Assembly (NCBI RefSeq): GCF_019175385.1
Contig: NC_083339.1
Span: 82,510,120 to 82,574,119 of the forward strand
Source: Lycium barbarum
Taxonomy: Eukaryota > Streptophyta > Magnoliopsida > Solanales > Solanaceae
Reading direction: 5' to 3'
Length of the DNA stretch: 64,000 bases
Shown in pieces: positions 31,658 through 44,574 of this stretch (within the stretch, counting starts at the first letter, position 1; each line of letters opens with the position of its first letter). The notes beneath the pieces are model-generated. The model was not told where the DNA came from. It made no database searches and saw only the letters and a list, made by a program, of their open reading frames with translations. The position numbers and the translations under genes are program-made.

Positions 31658-34053
31658 CCTTTTATCAAATTTATACTCAATTCATAAGAAAATCATCTTT
31701 CATTTTAGAACATACTTACTTTCATATACAAAAGCCTCTCGGCCATCAAAATAATATATATACGTAATAACAATTTCGTGAGACCATATGAACCACACTG
31801 CGAATCACGAGCCTCTACTGGAGTGCTAGACATAAGGACGGAACAAGACCCCGTCATGCCCAAAAATAGATGTACATGAGTATACACAAAGGAATAATCA
31901 TAAGCACCTCCGGAACAATGGAGTGCTCTCTAATCAGCTACTGGCTCCTACGAGTACGGATCAAGCTCACCTCCCTGTCTACCTGTGAGCATGAACACAG
32001 CGTCCAAAGAAAACGGACCTCAGTACGAACATTGTACTGAGTATGAGAGGTATAAACAATAATGAAACATCAATGAAATGAGGAGGCATCAAATGAGGAG
32101 CAATCTGTAACTGACTGTGAATCATAAAAGAAATAAATCATACTATCTTACTCATGCTCGTCATCATAACATATAGGCATAAATGTATAAGTATAAGCTG
32201 CCCGTCCATGTAGGCACGGTGTAATAATAAGTAACCTGCGTCCAGGCCTCCCATGTCTGGGGTATAAGCTGTCCACTATAGTGGTGTGTATATCTGCCCG
32301 ACCATATAGGTACGGTGTAATATCATTATCATATGCTCATCATAATATTCTCATCATAATCTACTTATCATAGTATGCTCATCATAATACATGCATGAAG
32401 ACTCGAGGACAACTATACTTTATCGGGGTGACGTAAGGTCGTGATCCCCCGATTCCATTATGGAGCATTCACAAACATCCTGCCTTACCTTGAAGGAAGT
32501 AATACGTAAGCTGAGTGTCTATAAGGCATACCAATATCGACTTTATGGTAATCTGCCTCACCTTGAAGGCACAATACATAAGGTGAGTGTCTACAATACA
32601 TGACATACTTAACTTAATGGTATTCTACCTCACCTCGAAGGGAATAATGGATGAGGTGAGTGTATACAACATACGACATCATTAGCATTATAGGAACGTC
32701 ATAATATGAACTCTAGAGTCTTTAGACTCAAGCTTATCATCATTGGACTCATAACATATCTCTCATCTCATATAGCTATTCATCATCATAGACTCTTGAC
32801 TTTCCGGGATATATAGAGAATTTATGGAGAGAAAGGAGTATCATACCATCGTATTCATGCCATAGAAATAAAGGACTAGCCTCACATACCTTTTATGTTT
32901 AGCTAATCAATAGCTCGCTTGTTCTCCTTCGATATACACGTTTCTACCTTCAAGAGGATTCGCATTAACGTTAGTTAATCGACCATAAGAACGTGTCACT
33001 ACTTCTAGGGAAAATTGGGCAACATTTCCTTTTTTTATACTACTTTTCCCATATTCTATATCCACTGCCAAACATTCATATCAACATTCACATTATCGCA
33101 AACAACAATCATCATTTATCTACATTTACCACAATTCACCATTTCCCTTCAATTTCTCCACAATTATGGTTATAGCTCATTTCGCATTTTCTTATATATA
33201 TAATACTTATTCCATAGTCTAAATGTCATTTATAACGTATTCACGATCACAACATACCAACGTTCATCATTCATTCCAACCACTATTCAACAATGACACT
33301 ATTCAGTCATTTATGGCCTATTTTCTATGTCTTTCTACAATTCAAGTGTCTTAGCCTTCCAATACCTTAAACAACATGGTATGGTCATGAAACTTACCTT
33401 GGATGATGGATGAACAAGAATTGAATGGAAATGCTCTTCTAGCACCAAAACCCTATTTCACTTCCCTTGGGTTTTCTTGAAGTAGATGAACTTTTACTAA
33501 GTTTCACACACTTGTTTTCATGGATTTGAAGTGGTTGATCTTGGCTTTCCTTTGATTTCTTGTGGATGAAGAGTGGAGAGAATATTCTAGAGGTTTCTAT
33601 GACCAAAAATGCTAAAAATATGATTTTTGGGTCGAGTTTGATCTATATATAGTGGTCCAGAAATTTCTGGACCGACACAACATGCGGCAAGCTTTGCTAG
33701 ACGCAAAGCGTGCTTTGTGAGCCGCATGTTGTGTCGCAGACCGCGTACAACACCATTTTTCACTATCACACTTTGATGTGCAACTGACTGGCCGCAAAAC
33801 GTGTTTGCTGCTCTCATGTTGCGCCGCAAAGTGCGCCATAATATGACATTTTAACCCACTTCCACCGAAACTTAACTCCGGTGATCCGACGAGTCTTAAA
33901 CCTTCCCGAGGCTTAATAAACATGATTTTTCTCCATTATATACCCAAGATGGACATATCTATACCCATGACCTCAAAAAAGTTATCCTACTTCCCAAGGC
34001 TAGGACAATTAGTATTCGGCGAAACTTAGCGTATGAAAATGAGAGGTGTAACA
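31658..34053 (-). repeat. R3 3' LTR, main part
   Basis: Continues the LTR that starts at 26689 and is split by R4. It ends GAGGTGTAACA beside the PPT. Next to the LTR start, several dozen bp normally present are missing. It contains the double hairpin (about 31985-32045, GTCC / GGAC type), an AAG/GTAAGT donor-like site (minus, exon side ends 33398) and a TATATATA box (33644-33651). It closely matches 41303-43689. Confidence 0.9.
33673..33736 (-). repeat. 16-bp perfect inverted repeat upstream of R3 TATA box
   Basis: Arms CGACACAACATGCGGC (33673-33688) and its exact reverse complement (33721-33736), with a 32-nt loop that holds a smaller CAAAGC / GCTTTG palindrome. In the other R3 LTR (arms about 43309-43324 and 43357-43372) the right arm has three mismatches. 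It occupies the place where R1-like LTRs have the TACGGNCCGTA array. Confidence 0.8.
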
Positions 34054-34090
34054 TTCTCGCCCCCTTTTGGAACATTCGTTCTCGAATGTT
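34054..34090 (-). promoter_or_regulatory. R3 polypurine tract with upstream hairpin
   Basis: Minus strand CCAAAAGGGGGCGAGAA next to the 3' LTR. The tract carries a C interruption. The hairpin AACATTCG..CGAATGTT with one changed base lies at 34071-34090. Confidence 0.85.
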
Positions 34091-34256
34091 AAACACTCGG
34101 GATTCTACAAAAATTTCGCCAGAGTTTCCCCTGTAATATAGCACTACTATCCTGTCAGAACAACCCATAATATCACTGCCTCACAGGGCCATAACATAAT
34201 AGCAACATATCTATGGCCACACACAACCAAAAGCATGAAAAGTAAACGTACATACC

Positions 34257-34680
34257 TTATATTGTTAATGTTTCATCTTGAATCTCTCCTGGGGGTTTGA
34301 ATAAGTGTGGATATGTGGATTTCATTTTCTCTTCCGCTTCGCAGGTCATTTCTTCCGGGTTGTTGTTCTGCCATAAGACCTTAACTGAGGCCACTTCTCT
34401 ATTTTGAGGTCTCCGTACTTGCCTATCTAATATGGCAATGGGTAGCCCTTCATAAATCAACTTTTCTTGTCACTTGAACATCATTTACTGACATAATCCT
34501 GGTCGGATTTCCAACATATTTACGAAGCATCGAGATGTATAAAACTGGTGAACTGACTCCAAATCAGGAGGTAGATCTAATTCATAAGCCACCTTGCCGA
34601 TTTCGCACAAAATCTCATAAGGCCTAATGCATCGGGGACTAAGCTTCCCCTTTATTCAGTGATCTTCTTGCCTTCGTAAG
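34257..34680 (-). pseudogene. pol: R3 integrase C-terminus with chromodomain
   Basis: Minus-strand frames give KGKLSPR, YEI, VAYELDLPPDLESVH and then PIAILDRQVRRPQNREVASV with VKVLWQNNNPEEMTCEAEE. The conserved Trp of the chromodomain (MTWEAEE in R6) is Cys here. Frameshifts break the GPY/F-like module. It stops abruptly at about 34680, where noncoding DNA begins. Confidence 0.88.
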
Positions 34681-35591
34681 TTGTCACACCCCAAGGCTAC
34701 TGTAGTAAGCGTATAGCATGTACGTGTGTCATATTCCAAGTAATTGTCCTATTTATCCCTAATAATAATCCCAACTCCACATTTCAACTCAATTTACCAT
34801 ATATTTTTGCTTCAACTGACCCGGAGTATCATGACTACCCCGTCCTTCTTTACCTCCTACTCCTCTTTTTAAGTACCCACTTGGTTTCACTGGCGACGCA
34901 TAATTATTTGCAAGTTACATAATCGTTCTTGCGTGATTCGTGTACATACACATCTATACATATACATGTATCCATATCTGTATTCATAATCATACTCATT
35001 TACATGTCGTATCCATGGCCATATTCATATACTTATCATTTACATAGCATGCCCGACCACAAAGGTTTGGTGTTTCGCATATCCGGCCACGACAAGGCTC
35101 GGTGTCATTCATACCACAAGTCTTTTGTCTGCCTGTAGTAACTCGTCTCGTCTCGTCATGCTCTCTTCCATCCTTTATTTTTTTTCCTATCTTATGCTCT
35201 ACCAAAGAAAACCTTAGGTTCCTTTCTTAATTGTGCCTCATAAATAACGATATCATTAACAACGACTCTCCTATTAGTACCTTTGTCTCCATTCTAGTAT
35301 AGCATCGCTATCTTTTACAATATCCTTTAAGTTATTTGCTTTCAATATCACGGGGTTCAAGGTCTTCGCGAATGGTTTCCCCCACAGTCTCAGATTTCTG
35401 CTCAATTCGTGTCCTGCATAACTCTCACTTATTATTTTAGAGTCTATATCTATCACATCGTAGGATTCATCGTTTCAATGTCTACACTCGTATTTTCCTT
35501 ACTCGCTTCCCCCCCCCCCCTTTAAGGGTTTTACTTGTATCATCCTCAAATTCGTTGCCTCACCTTCAAATATTGAATTCATATATCCCTT
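34681..35591 (-). other. R3 internal noncoding, left part
   Basis: No coding similarity. 34925-35125 resembles the interior of LTR L3 (about 51610-51780), including the CCGGCC..GACAAGGCTCGGTG motif, so it may be a stray LTR fragment. About 35230-35540 resembles RA interior 3350-3710. A 12-C run at 35509-35520 is a G-run in element sense, flanked by AAA and GAAGC. Confidence 0.65.
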
Positions 35592-35596
35592 ACTAT

Positions 35597-38501
35597 TGTC
35601 ACGACCCAACCCCGTAGGCCGTGACTAGTGCCCGATCTGGGCACCCAAACCCATCTATCAAATGCATTCAAGTAAATAGCAGAAGCCGACAAGGCTATAT
35701 TCCAGATTTTGATAATTTCCAGAAAAATTTCGGCAGAGTTTCCTTTGTTTTACAGACTATCCAAAATAACCCTGTACGCAACAAACACCAACAAAGGCCA
35801 CACAGGGCTAACAAAGCAACGTATAAACATATGCGGACCGGCCGCCTCGGCGTATGGGATCGCCCAAACAACATATACACATAACCATACAGAAAGACCC
35901 TAACCCACACACATGTCCACAGACCTCTAAACTGACCGACAAAATCATATGACGGGACAGGGCCCCGCCGTACCCAAATAGTCAGACATACAAAAATACA
36001 CACATAGCAAAAGATATATGTACCAAAAGTGGACTCCGAATCAAAGGGAGTACTCCGAAATAGCAGAAAGTGGAGCCTGCAGTGGTGGATCACCGACGTC
36101 GGTACCTGCGGGCATGAAACGCAGCCCCCGAAGAAAGGGGGTCAGTACGAAAGATGTACGGAGTATGTAAAGCATAGAGTACAGAATTATAGGCCACAAC
36201 TGAAAGCAAACAAGATAGAAAAAGGGAAGCACTGAATGATATATCAAAATTTGTAGCAAAAACATATATATATATATATATATATATAATGCAAATAAAA
36301 TCATGCAAGGCTCAAGAACGTGGTCACCACTCCGACGCTGGTGCAACACACCGCATAACTCCAGAAGGTCCAAATCTCCGTACATCCCCGAGCACACATA
36401 TCATCATACATATCACCAGCCATATCACAGCATAACACCAAACGGAACCCGGCCCTATGGCGAGGCCTCGGGAACCGTAACACAGCATACGGCCAAATTT
36501 ATCATAGCGCGCACGAATCATAACCGGCCCGGGAACCGGTGAACGAATTATAATAAGGGCACGAGCGGAGTCGTGAGCAAACAATGCAATTTGTATGTCA
36601 AAATATTCTTTAGAACTTGATAAAATCATAGGTCAAGTCTTTAGTAAAAATAGTCGAACAATTAGTTAGTACGTAGTTCATTTTACAAAAGTGCTCCCGA
36701 AATGGTATTTATAACCCCAAAACATAGTTTAGCATATTGTGTTAATCAAAACATTATTTTATAATAGACGATTTCACAGTTAAAGGTCCCTTGTCAAACT
36801 TTTACAAAAAGAGAGCCTATTAGAACAAACAAGGCATCTCGGGGTTAGCGGGCCCACCTCGGGTCAAGTCGAGGTGGCGGAGAAGAATCACGGACATTTG
36901 GGGTCTATGGGATCATACATAAAGGTTTCGAAGTGATCCGACGACGTTTGCATAGTTTCAGACACTTGGTTCCTTTCTAGCCAAAATAAGGTCTTTAAGC
37001 TTCAATTCAATTGAATGAATAGTAGACATTTTATAATTCGGATTTCGAGGAGCAGGATTGCTCCCGGGGTTCCGATATCAACCTAGCATACCTAAGACAT
37101 GCCAAAAGAAGAAGTGGGTAGCCTTACATACCTTATATATGTCTTACGCTCGCCCAAAACTCAAGTCCTGTTTCGCTCAGAATCTGCAAATGGTCAGAGT
37201 TACCTAATTAGGAATTTCAATACTTAAGAATGCACTTAATCCCATATTTGCCTACCGAAATTTCGGCAGCATTTCCCCTATATATATATCACCCCGAGAC
37301 TTGGCTCGGCTCCATATACAACAACACAACAGCCCACAATATCACAAACATCATATGTCGCAACAAAATAAGTCTAACGTCAATATTCTTTCTTTCTATA
37401 TAATTCAACAACTTTCATCCAAACTACACAACATCAAACTAACATCCACATTATCATATTCATTTACTCATTCAAAGTTATTCAAACACATTCCAATAGT
37501 ATTCCAAGCTATATACATGAATTCAAGTATGCCGCCACTTTCCATATTCTATCCAAAACATCAACAAATGGGACAAACTATCAACTCGCATTGTTTTCAT
37601 CCAAATTCATTAACAACGACCATAATTCACATTTAAAATCTTACTTCTATAATTATATAAGATCACATGAAAATTACATAATCTCCCATATCGACATAAG
37701 ACCAACTTCAATGCCAATTCAACTCGTTTAACATTCATTTACATCATAAATGCCACAACGACACAACTAACAAACTAAACAAAATCAAATTCACCTCCCC
37801 TCCACCACACTATGGCTCACGGCCAAACACACCCTTCTCACACACACACGCCATGCACAAACACAACACAATTCCATAATCTTCATGCAACATCAATCAC
37901 TATAACATATAAACCCATTTCATAACATAAAAACATAGATTTCTCACCTTTTTCTTGAAATTCTGATTTGCCGCAAACGTCGCTCTTTCGCCAAACTAAT
38001 TGTATCACGTCGGAGAGCGTCTTGAACTTACTACTAATACAAAAGAACAAGATTTTTAGGATCAAATCAAGGCTAGGAATTTTTTTTTTCCAAGGGTTCG
38101 GCCGAGAGGGTCCTTTGGGGTGCTCTCTAATTTTGTGTTTGTTTTGTTGTTCTTGAACTTTCTAAAGGATAAACACAATATATAATATGCTTAATTAATA
38201 GCTCACATGAGAGTCACATGACCATTTCATGGGGTGGGCCAAGTCTCTTGGCCGGCCACCCCTTGAACTTGGGCCTCAATTTTCTTAAATTTTGTTGAGC
38301 CCAATTAGTTAAAACTCTCATTTTGTAATTCCCGAAACTAATTTCCGAAATCCCAATTTGCCCTTGGACTTCCTCCATATTTCCACACCAATATTTTTCA
38401 TAAACAACCTAGACATATTAAAATCAAGATATTGCCTTATAACATACAAGTCTTAATTATTTCCAAGATTTCCCAATTATGCGAAATTACGGGACATAAC
38501 A
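35597..38501 (-). mobile_element. S4: solo LTR in R3 (TSD ACTAT)
   Basis: 2905 bp from TGTCACGACCC to GGGACATAACA, flanked by ACTAT at 35592-35596 and 38502-38506. There is no PBS, gene or PPT. On the minus strand it starts TGTTATGTCCCG like R2 and shares its GGCCGGCC, TTCGGCCGA and GAGAGCG blocks, so it is a relative of the R2 family. Double hairpin (CCCC / GGGG) at about 36105-36170, (AT)n at about 36265-36288, donor-like site with exon side ending 37948, TATA-like box near 38180. Confidence 0.96.
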
Positions 38502-38506
38502 ACTAT

Positions 38507-40274
38507 ACTACATCTCATTTATGTTGTTTCCCATAATTTATAGCTACGGTAATTCATGTGGGAGGTCTTAACATACTCTTCTTGCAGTTTTGTAATCAAG
38601 TAATACAACCGGCATAGCAATCCGAACAAGAATGTGTTTTACTTAGCTCATTTGGTCGTTATAAGTCAATATCTAAATCCGCTCCAATTAACAACTTTCT
38701 GCCCCATAGGGATGCTCACAATAGTAGTAGGTCTAGTTATCTATACCATCCATATAATGTCACTTGCCCTCTTCTTCGGTGCTCAAAGTTCACTTGTAAA
38801 GTCATCTTTGTTCTCCAGGGCCTAAGTCTCATACGACACTGATACCCCTCACGCTTCACATTCTCTTACTCTTGTTTTGCACTCAACACTGATTTCAAGA
38901 CCAATCATAATCGTATTATATTTGTCGTTGATGATAGATTTACTCTATCGCTTTATCGTCGTACGGTAAACCCATAATTCGGGATCATCTCTTTCTTTTC
39001 AACTCTTTACTTCATATACTTTACTTGTTCTAACTTGGTATAGGATATTCGCAGGAGATGCATCTTCTTTTAGTCATAACACGACTACTTCTTAAGTGCG
39101 CGTACTTTGCAGCGCATTTCCTACTCTTTCCATTCCTCTTTCTCATTCCTTTACAGTTCTTCCTCCTCAATTTACCGTATTTCCTCCCATTTTATGGTTA
39201 ATCCTTTATTCTTCGCATGAGGAACTCTATTCCTAACCTAGTACCGCTTTTTATTTTAGAATATACTGCCTTTGTACAATCCATTCTTTTTGCTTTCTCA
39301 TCTACTGCCCCATGGCTCGCTTGCTGGTTTAACTCTTTATTCATATAGAACATGTCACCTTCGTGGTCGTTTCCTCATTATACTTTGTATTACAGTTCTG
39401 GTTATTCCCTCATTATACCTTGATCATAATCAACGATATAGAATGCCACTTCCTTACCTCGTTCGCAAACCTGCTCGTAAAATAGAATAAATCTTGCGAA
39501 GTAAGCATACTCAACCTGTTACTCTTTCTAATCAGTTCTATTACACTTACCATAGACATTGTTTTACCAAAGTATTATCATTCACTATAACCCTTCGTAT
39601 TCGTACCTCTGTCTCCGGGTACTGTTACTTTAGTTGCTGGTAAACTTATCATATCTTACTCGCACTTATCCGTCCAATCAATACTCTAGTATCACACTCT
39701 ATTGGAGTTACCCTTTCTCTTCCATGTCATGTCTTAGTATTACCAAACATTTCTCTTTACCGTATCAATGTCGCTCTTATAACTACTGTTACTATCAATT
39801 CAATAGTACTTAATTCAGCTTGTGTAGTTGTTAATGATATTCCTAACTTAATCTCGTCCTGCCATTACCTTGTTGCACGACATCTCTTCTCGTTAGAACA
39901 TGTCACAAGCTTATATCTTATCTCCTTTAGATTCTAGGAAAATTTCGGCAGAGTTTCTCTTGTAAACATAAAAATCCCAAACTTGCACATAGCCCAGAAA
40001 ACACATCCGATGTCTCAATAGGAGATATATCGGAACACACATAATACGTAACTGAATAACACAAGATCACTTACCATTAAAGGATATAAATAATAGGGCT
40101 TGTCTCATAAGTTGTGCCTGCACACTCGGTCTAGAATTCCATTATCTATCTACATACACATATTATTTATATTCACTCACTGTCAATCAACTTACTCGTA
40201 AATCATGATTTTTTGGCTATCACTAGGTTACTAACAAATATGTCCATCTCAAATCGTCGGATTGGCTTAGATTT
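38507..40274 (-). other. R3 internal noncoding, right part
   Basis: About 1.77 kb with no recognisable pol and a pyrimidine-rich plus strand. It separates the gag end from the noncoding stretch left of S4. The motif AAATTTCGGCAGAGTTTC near 39940 also occurs near PPTs elsewhere (34107, 62985). Confidence 0.65.
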
Positions 40275-41182
40275 TTACCTCAACACAATCATCACAACGG
40301 GGGTGATACATGACAGCATAGGATCTGAATCAATCGATGCACACATATCATAAGACGATACTAACAATATACCTGGAACAATATCAGGGGAAGACTCAGG
40401 ATCCTGTCGCTCAGCTAACACATGGATATGATGCTGGGATCCCCTTGGACTAGGCGTTCCCCTTTGGTCTCTATCACCACTTACTAACATCAGTAGACTT
40501 TTACCAATGACGAAGAGCTAGCTACTAACCCCATAGGTCGAACCTTATCTCTACCACGCCTCCATGGGCAATCGCGCATAATATGGCCTGGCCTAGCACA
40601 GGTATAACAAACATCCGAGCCCAAGCGGCACGGTCCCCAATGCAACTTGTGACACTGAGTACATCGCGGTACTGAGGGTCTCGTCTGACTAGAACCACTC
40701 CGAATTCGAGAACTGGAAACTCTGAGACTCTGGGGTTACCTAGAATAAGTAGACCCATCAAATCTGAGTCTAGAAAACTGCGGAGGAGCACCACTTGTTG
40801 AACGAACTGAGTGCCTAAAGAACTGTTGCCTCAGAATACCCCTAAACTCATGATCAAACCCTGAAGAATTAACTCCCTTTCTCCAACCCCTGTTATCGTG
40901 GCCCACATCCTGCCGCTGAGCTTGAGCGGCTACCAATTGAGCCAGTAAAAGAATTGCCTGTCTCATCTCTTAGCCCGAGGCATCTGGTGGAGGAACGGGG
41001 GGTGATGGAGCTAAAGTTGAGGCTCCCCGCTGATCCTCTAAAGTGGGCGAAGTATGGGAAAACCTAGGTAGGGCCTTATTCTGGGGTTCGCCCGCATCCA
41101 TATCAATAGACGGCTCTCGTTCAATCCCTTCTTCAACCACCATCTTGCCCTTCTGGGCTGCCGTAGCTTTTCTTTTCATCAT
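40275..41182 (-). pseudogene. gag: R3 gag with capsid core deleted
   Basis: Minus-strand frames give the basic N-terminus (MMKRKATAAQKGK), a Pro-rich stretch, then LLAQLVAAQAQRQ. The text then jumps to the post-capsid linker (FDHEFRGILRQQ). The PPEFFG to SLARYAP region present in R1, R2, R4 and R5 is absent. A stop near 40967-40969 and frameshifts further break it. Zinc-knuckle remnants and LAERQDPESSPDIV follow. An acceptor-like GATTTCAG lies before the ATG (minus, 41188-41195). Confidence 0.85.
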
Positions 41183-41302
41183 CCTTGCTGAAATCAAAGC
41201 ACACTATTAAGGAGGAGATAATCTTATAATACAGCTCTATCGCACGATCTCTTAAGATGAAAGATGGTCATTTTTCCTAAATGCCCTGTAGCCTCTTGTT
41301 TA
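41183..41302 (-). other. R3 leader with PBS deleted
   Basis: Leader sequence as in R1 ends inside the outer arm of the dimerisation-like hairpin (TGTTTAT) and switches to the LTR interior at about 41302. Loop, PBS and LTR end are missing, much as in R4. Confidence 0.85.
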
Positions 41303-43689
41303 TTCATAAGAAAATCATCTTTCATTTTAGAACATACATACTTTTATATACATAAGCCTCTCGGCCATCAAAATAATATATATACGTAATAACAATTTCG
41401 TGAGACCATATGACCCACACTGCGTATCTACGAGCCTCTACTGGAGTTCTAGACATAAAGACGGAACAAGACCCCGTCATGCCCAAAAATACATATACAT
41501 GAGTATACTCAAAGGAATAATCATAAGCACCTCCGGAATAATGGAGTGCTCTCGAATCAGCTACTGGCTCCTACGAGTCTGGATCAAGCTCACCTCCCTG
41601 TCTACCTGTGGGCATGAACACAGCGTCCAAAGAAAACAGACGTCAGTACGAACATTGTACTGAGTATGAGAGGTATAAACAATAATGAAACATCTATGAA
41701 ATGAGGAGGCATCAAATGAGGAGCAATCTGTAACTGACTGTGAATCATAAAAGAAATAAATCATACTATCTTACTCATGCTCGTCGTCATATCATATAGG
41801 CAAAAATGTATAAGTATAAGCTGCACGTCCATGTAGGTACGGTGTAATAATAAGTAACCTGCGTCCAGGCCTCCCGCGTCCGGGGTATAAGCTGCCCATT
41901 ATAGTGGTGTGTATATCTGCCTGACCATATAGGTATGGTGTAATATCATCATCATATGCTCATCATCATATGCTCATCATATTATGCGCATCATAATCTA
42001 CTGATCATAGTATGCTCATCACAATACATGCATGAACACTCAAGGACAACTATACTTTATCGGGGTGACGTAAGGTCGTGATCCCCCGATTCCATTATAG
42101 AGCATTCACAAACATCCTGCCTCACCTTGAAGGAACTAATACGTAAGGTGATTGTGTACAAGGCATAACATCATAGACTTTATGGTACTCTGCCTCACCT
42201 TGAAGGCACAATACATAAGGTGAGTGTCTACAATACATGACATACTTAACTTAATGGTATTCTACCTCACCTCGAAGGGAATAATGGATGAGGTGGGTGT
42301 ATACAACATACGACATCATTAGCGTTATAGGAACGTCATAACATGAACTCTAGAGTCTTTAGACTCAAGCTTATCATCATTGGACTCATAACATATCTCT
42401 CATCTCATATAGCTATTCATGATCATAGACTCTTGACTTTCCGGGATATATAGAGAATTTATGGAGAGAAAGGAGAATCATACCATCGGATTCATGCCAT
42501 AGAAATAAAGGACTAGCCTCACATACCTTTTACGTTTAGCTAATCTATTGCTTGTTTGTTCTCCTTCAAAATCCACGTTTCTACCTTCAAGAGGATTCGC
42601 ATTAATGTTTGTTAATCGACCATAAGAACGTGTCACTACTTCTAGGGAAAATTGATCAACATTTCCTTTGTTTATACAACGTTTCCCATATTCCATATCC
42701 ACTCCCAAACGTTCATATCAACATTCACAATATCGCAAACAACAATCATCATTTATCTACATTTACCACAATTCACCATTTCCCTTCAATTTCTTCACAA
42801 TTATGGTTATAGCTCATTATCGCGTTTTCTCATATATAATACTTATTCCATAGTCTAAATGTCATTTATAACGTATTCATGATCACAACATACCAACGTT
42901 TATCATTCATTCCAACCACTATTCAACAATGACACTATTCAGTCATTTATGACCCATTTTTTATGTCTTTCTACAATTCAAGTGTCCTAGCCTTCCAATA
43001 CCTTAAACAACATGGTATGGTCATGAAACTTACCTTGGATGATGGATGAACAAGCCTTGAATGGAAATGCTCTTCTAGCACCAAAACCCTATTTCACTTC
43101 CCTTGGGTTTTCTTGAAGTAGATGAACTTTTACTAAGTTTCACACACTTGCTTTCATGGATTTGAAGTAGTTGATCTTGGATTTCCTTTGATTTCTTGTG
43201 GATGAAGAGTGGAGAGAATATTCTAGAGGTTTCTATGACCAAAAATGCTGAAAATATGATTTTTGGGTCGAGTTTGATCTATATATAGTGGTCCCGAAAA
43301 TTCTGGACCGACACAACATGCGGCAAGCTTTGCTAGACGCAAAACGTGCTTTGAGAGTCGTATGTTGTCTCGCAGACCGCGCACAACACCAATTTTCACT
43401 GTCACACTTTGCTGTGCAACTGCCTGGCCGTAAAGCGTGTTTGCTGCTCGCATGTTGCGCCGCAAAGTGTGCCATAATACGACATTTTACCCCACTTCCA
43501 CTGAAACTTAACTCCGGTGATCCGACGAGTCTTAAACCTTCCCGAGGCTTACTAAACATGGTTTTTCTCCATTATATACCCAATATGGACATATCTATCC
43601 CCATGACCTCGAAAAATTTATCCTACTTCCCAAGGCTTGGACAATTAGCATTCGGCGAAACTCAACGTATGAAAATGAGAGGTGTAACA
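41303..43689 (-). repeat. R3 5' LTR, truncated at its 3' end
   Basis: Matches 31658-34053 closely. Double hairpin (about 41605-41670), GGCAACATTT-type motif, donor-like site and TATATATA box are in the same order. Ends GAGGTGTAACA, followed by TSD GATAA. Confidence 0.9.
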
Positions 43690-43694
43690 GATAA

Positions 43695-44195
43695 GGTCGG
43701 TTATAAGAGAGTGACGTACGCTACCGAGTACGTTAGTTATTAATAAAAGCTTCTTGATCGTGCAGACTATATTGTCAATATGTTTTATGAAGATGTGAGT
43801 GTAAAGAATATATACGAGACCTGATTTATAACACTTTAGGTGTTTACCGTTACAGAATTATTGAGTTCGTAGTATGAGGCTGCATAATCAATGAAGAACA
43901 TAAGAGATGTCCTAGAAGAATTAACTGTATGATAGAAAGGGAATGGGAGAGGTATAGGTAGATATAAAAATGCCCTCCCAAATAGCCCCAGGTTGCGAGT
44001 TAAGAACTAGAAATGTAAGTTTGATAAAGGTATGTACGTTTTCTTTTTATGTATATGCGTCGTGTGTGTCCGAGCTATATTGCTATTGTGTTGTGGCCAT
44101 GTGACGCAATGTTATTAAGGGTTGTTGTGATAGGATGGTAGTGCCATATTACAGGGGAAAATCTGGCGAAATTTTCGTAGAATTCCCGAGTGTTT
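43695..44195 (+). other. R1 post-gag noncoding, right part
   Basis: Continues 26683 after R3. No ORF similarity. 44085-44190 resembles the DNA near the PPT of R3 and R6, including CAGGGGAAAATCTGGCGAAAT. Confidence 0.75.
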
Positions 44196-44232
44196 AACAT
44201 TCGAGGACGAATGTTCCAAAAGGGGGGGAAAA
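44196..44232 (+). promoter_or_regulatory. R1 polypurine tract with upstream hairpin
   Basis: Hairpin AACATTCG / CGAATGTT (44196-44215), then AAAAGGGGGGGAAAA directly before the 3' LTR at 44233. Confidence 0.92.
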
Positions 44233-44574
44233 TGTTACAACTTGGAAAATTCCCCATTAACGTACAGTGAATAGGCTAGTGAAGGGCACGACGTATATGA
44301 TGTTTTGATAAGTGAGAAATAGCATTTGATGATCCTAATCAAGATTCAAAGACATCTGACGTAAGGGAAGAAGGTTGTCAAGGAAAGCAAGGGACATGTT
44401 TCGTGTCGGGTAAGCATTATGAGCGACAAGTTAATGATGGCGTAATGATGTCTTGGAGAAAAGTGATAATGTCCCTTAGATTGGTATTGAGGTGTTAAAA
44501 AAGTGTCAAGAAGGTTCCATAAGGATTGGAGATCAAACGAGTCGACGAAAACGAGTTTCGAAGAACTGGGCATT

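Larger units (their letters stand above)
26689..43689 (-). mobile_element. R3: minus-strand retrotransposon in R1 (TSD GATAA)
   Basis: GATAA flanks both ends (26684-26688 and 43690-43694). On the minus strand: 5' LTR (41303-43689), damaged gag (40275-41182), noncoding DNA, integrase C-terminus (34257-34680), PPT (about 34054-34070), 3' LTR (26689-34053, split by R4). R4 and S4 are inserted in it. PBS and outer LTR end are deleted at the 5' LTR, and most of the capsid and most of pol are gone. Confidence 0.9.

Noticed and set aside
34681..34700. TTGTCACACCCC as an LTR start
   Set aside because: No PBS, PPT, matching end or TSD could be found. More likely a deletion junction.
35509..35520. 12-C run as an LTR-adjacent PPT
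   Set aside because: No LTR starts next to it. Kept only as a possible internal tract; homopolymer sequencing error is also possible.
43820..43860. Short match TTATAACACTTTAGG between R1 and RA interior (2761)
   Set aside because: It is on the opposite strand relative to element sense and too short to support homology.
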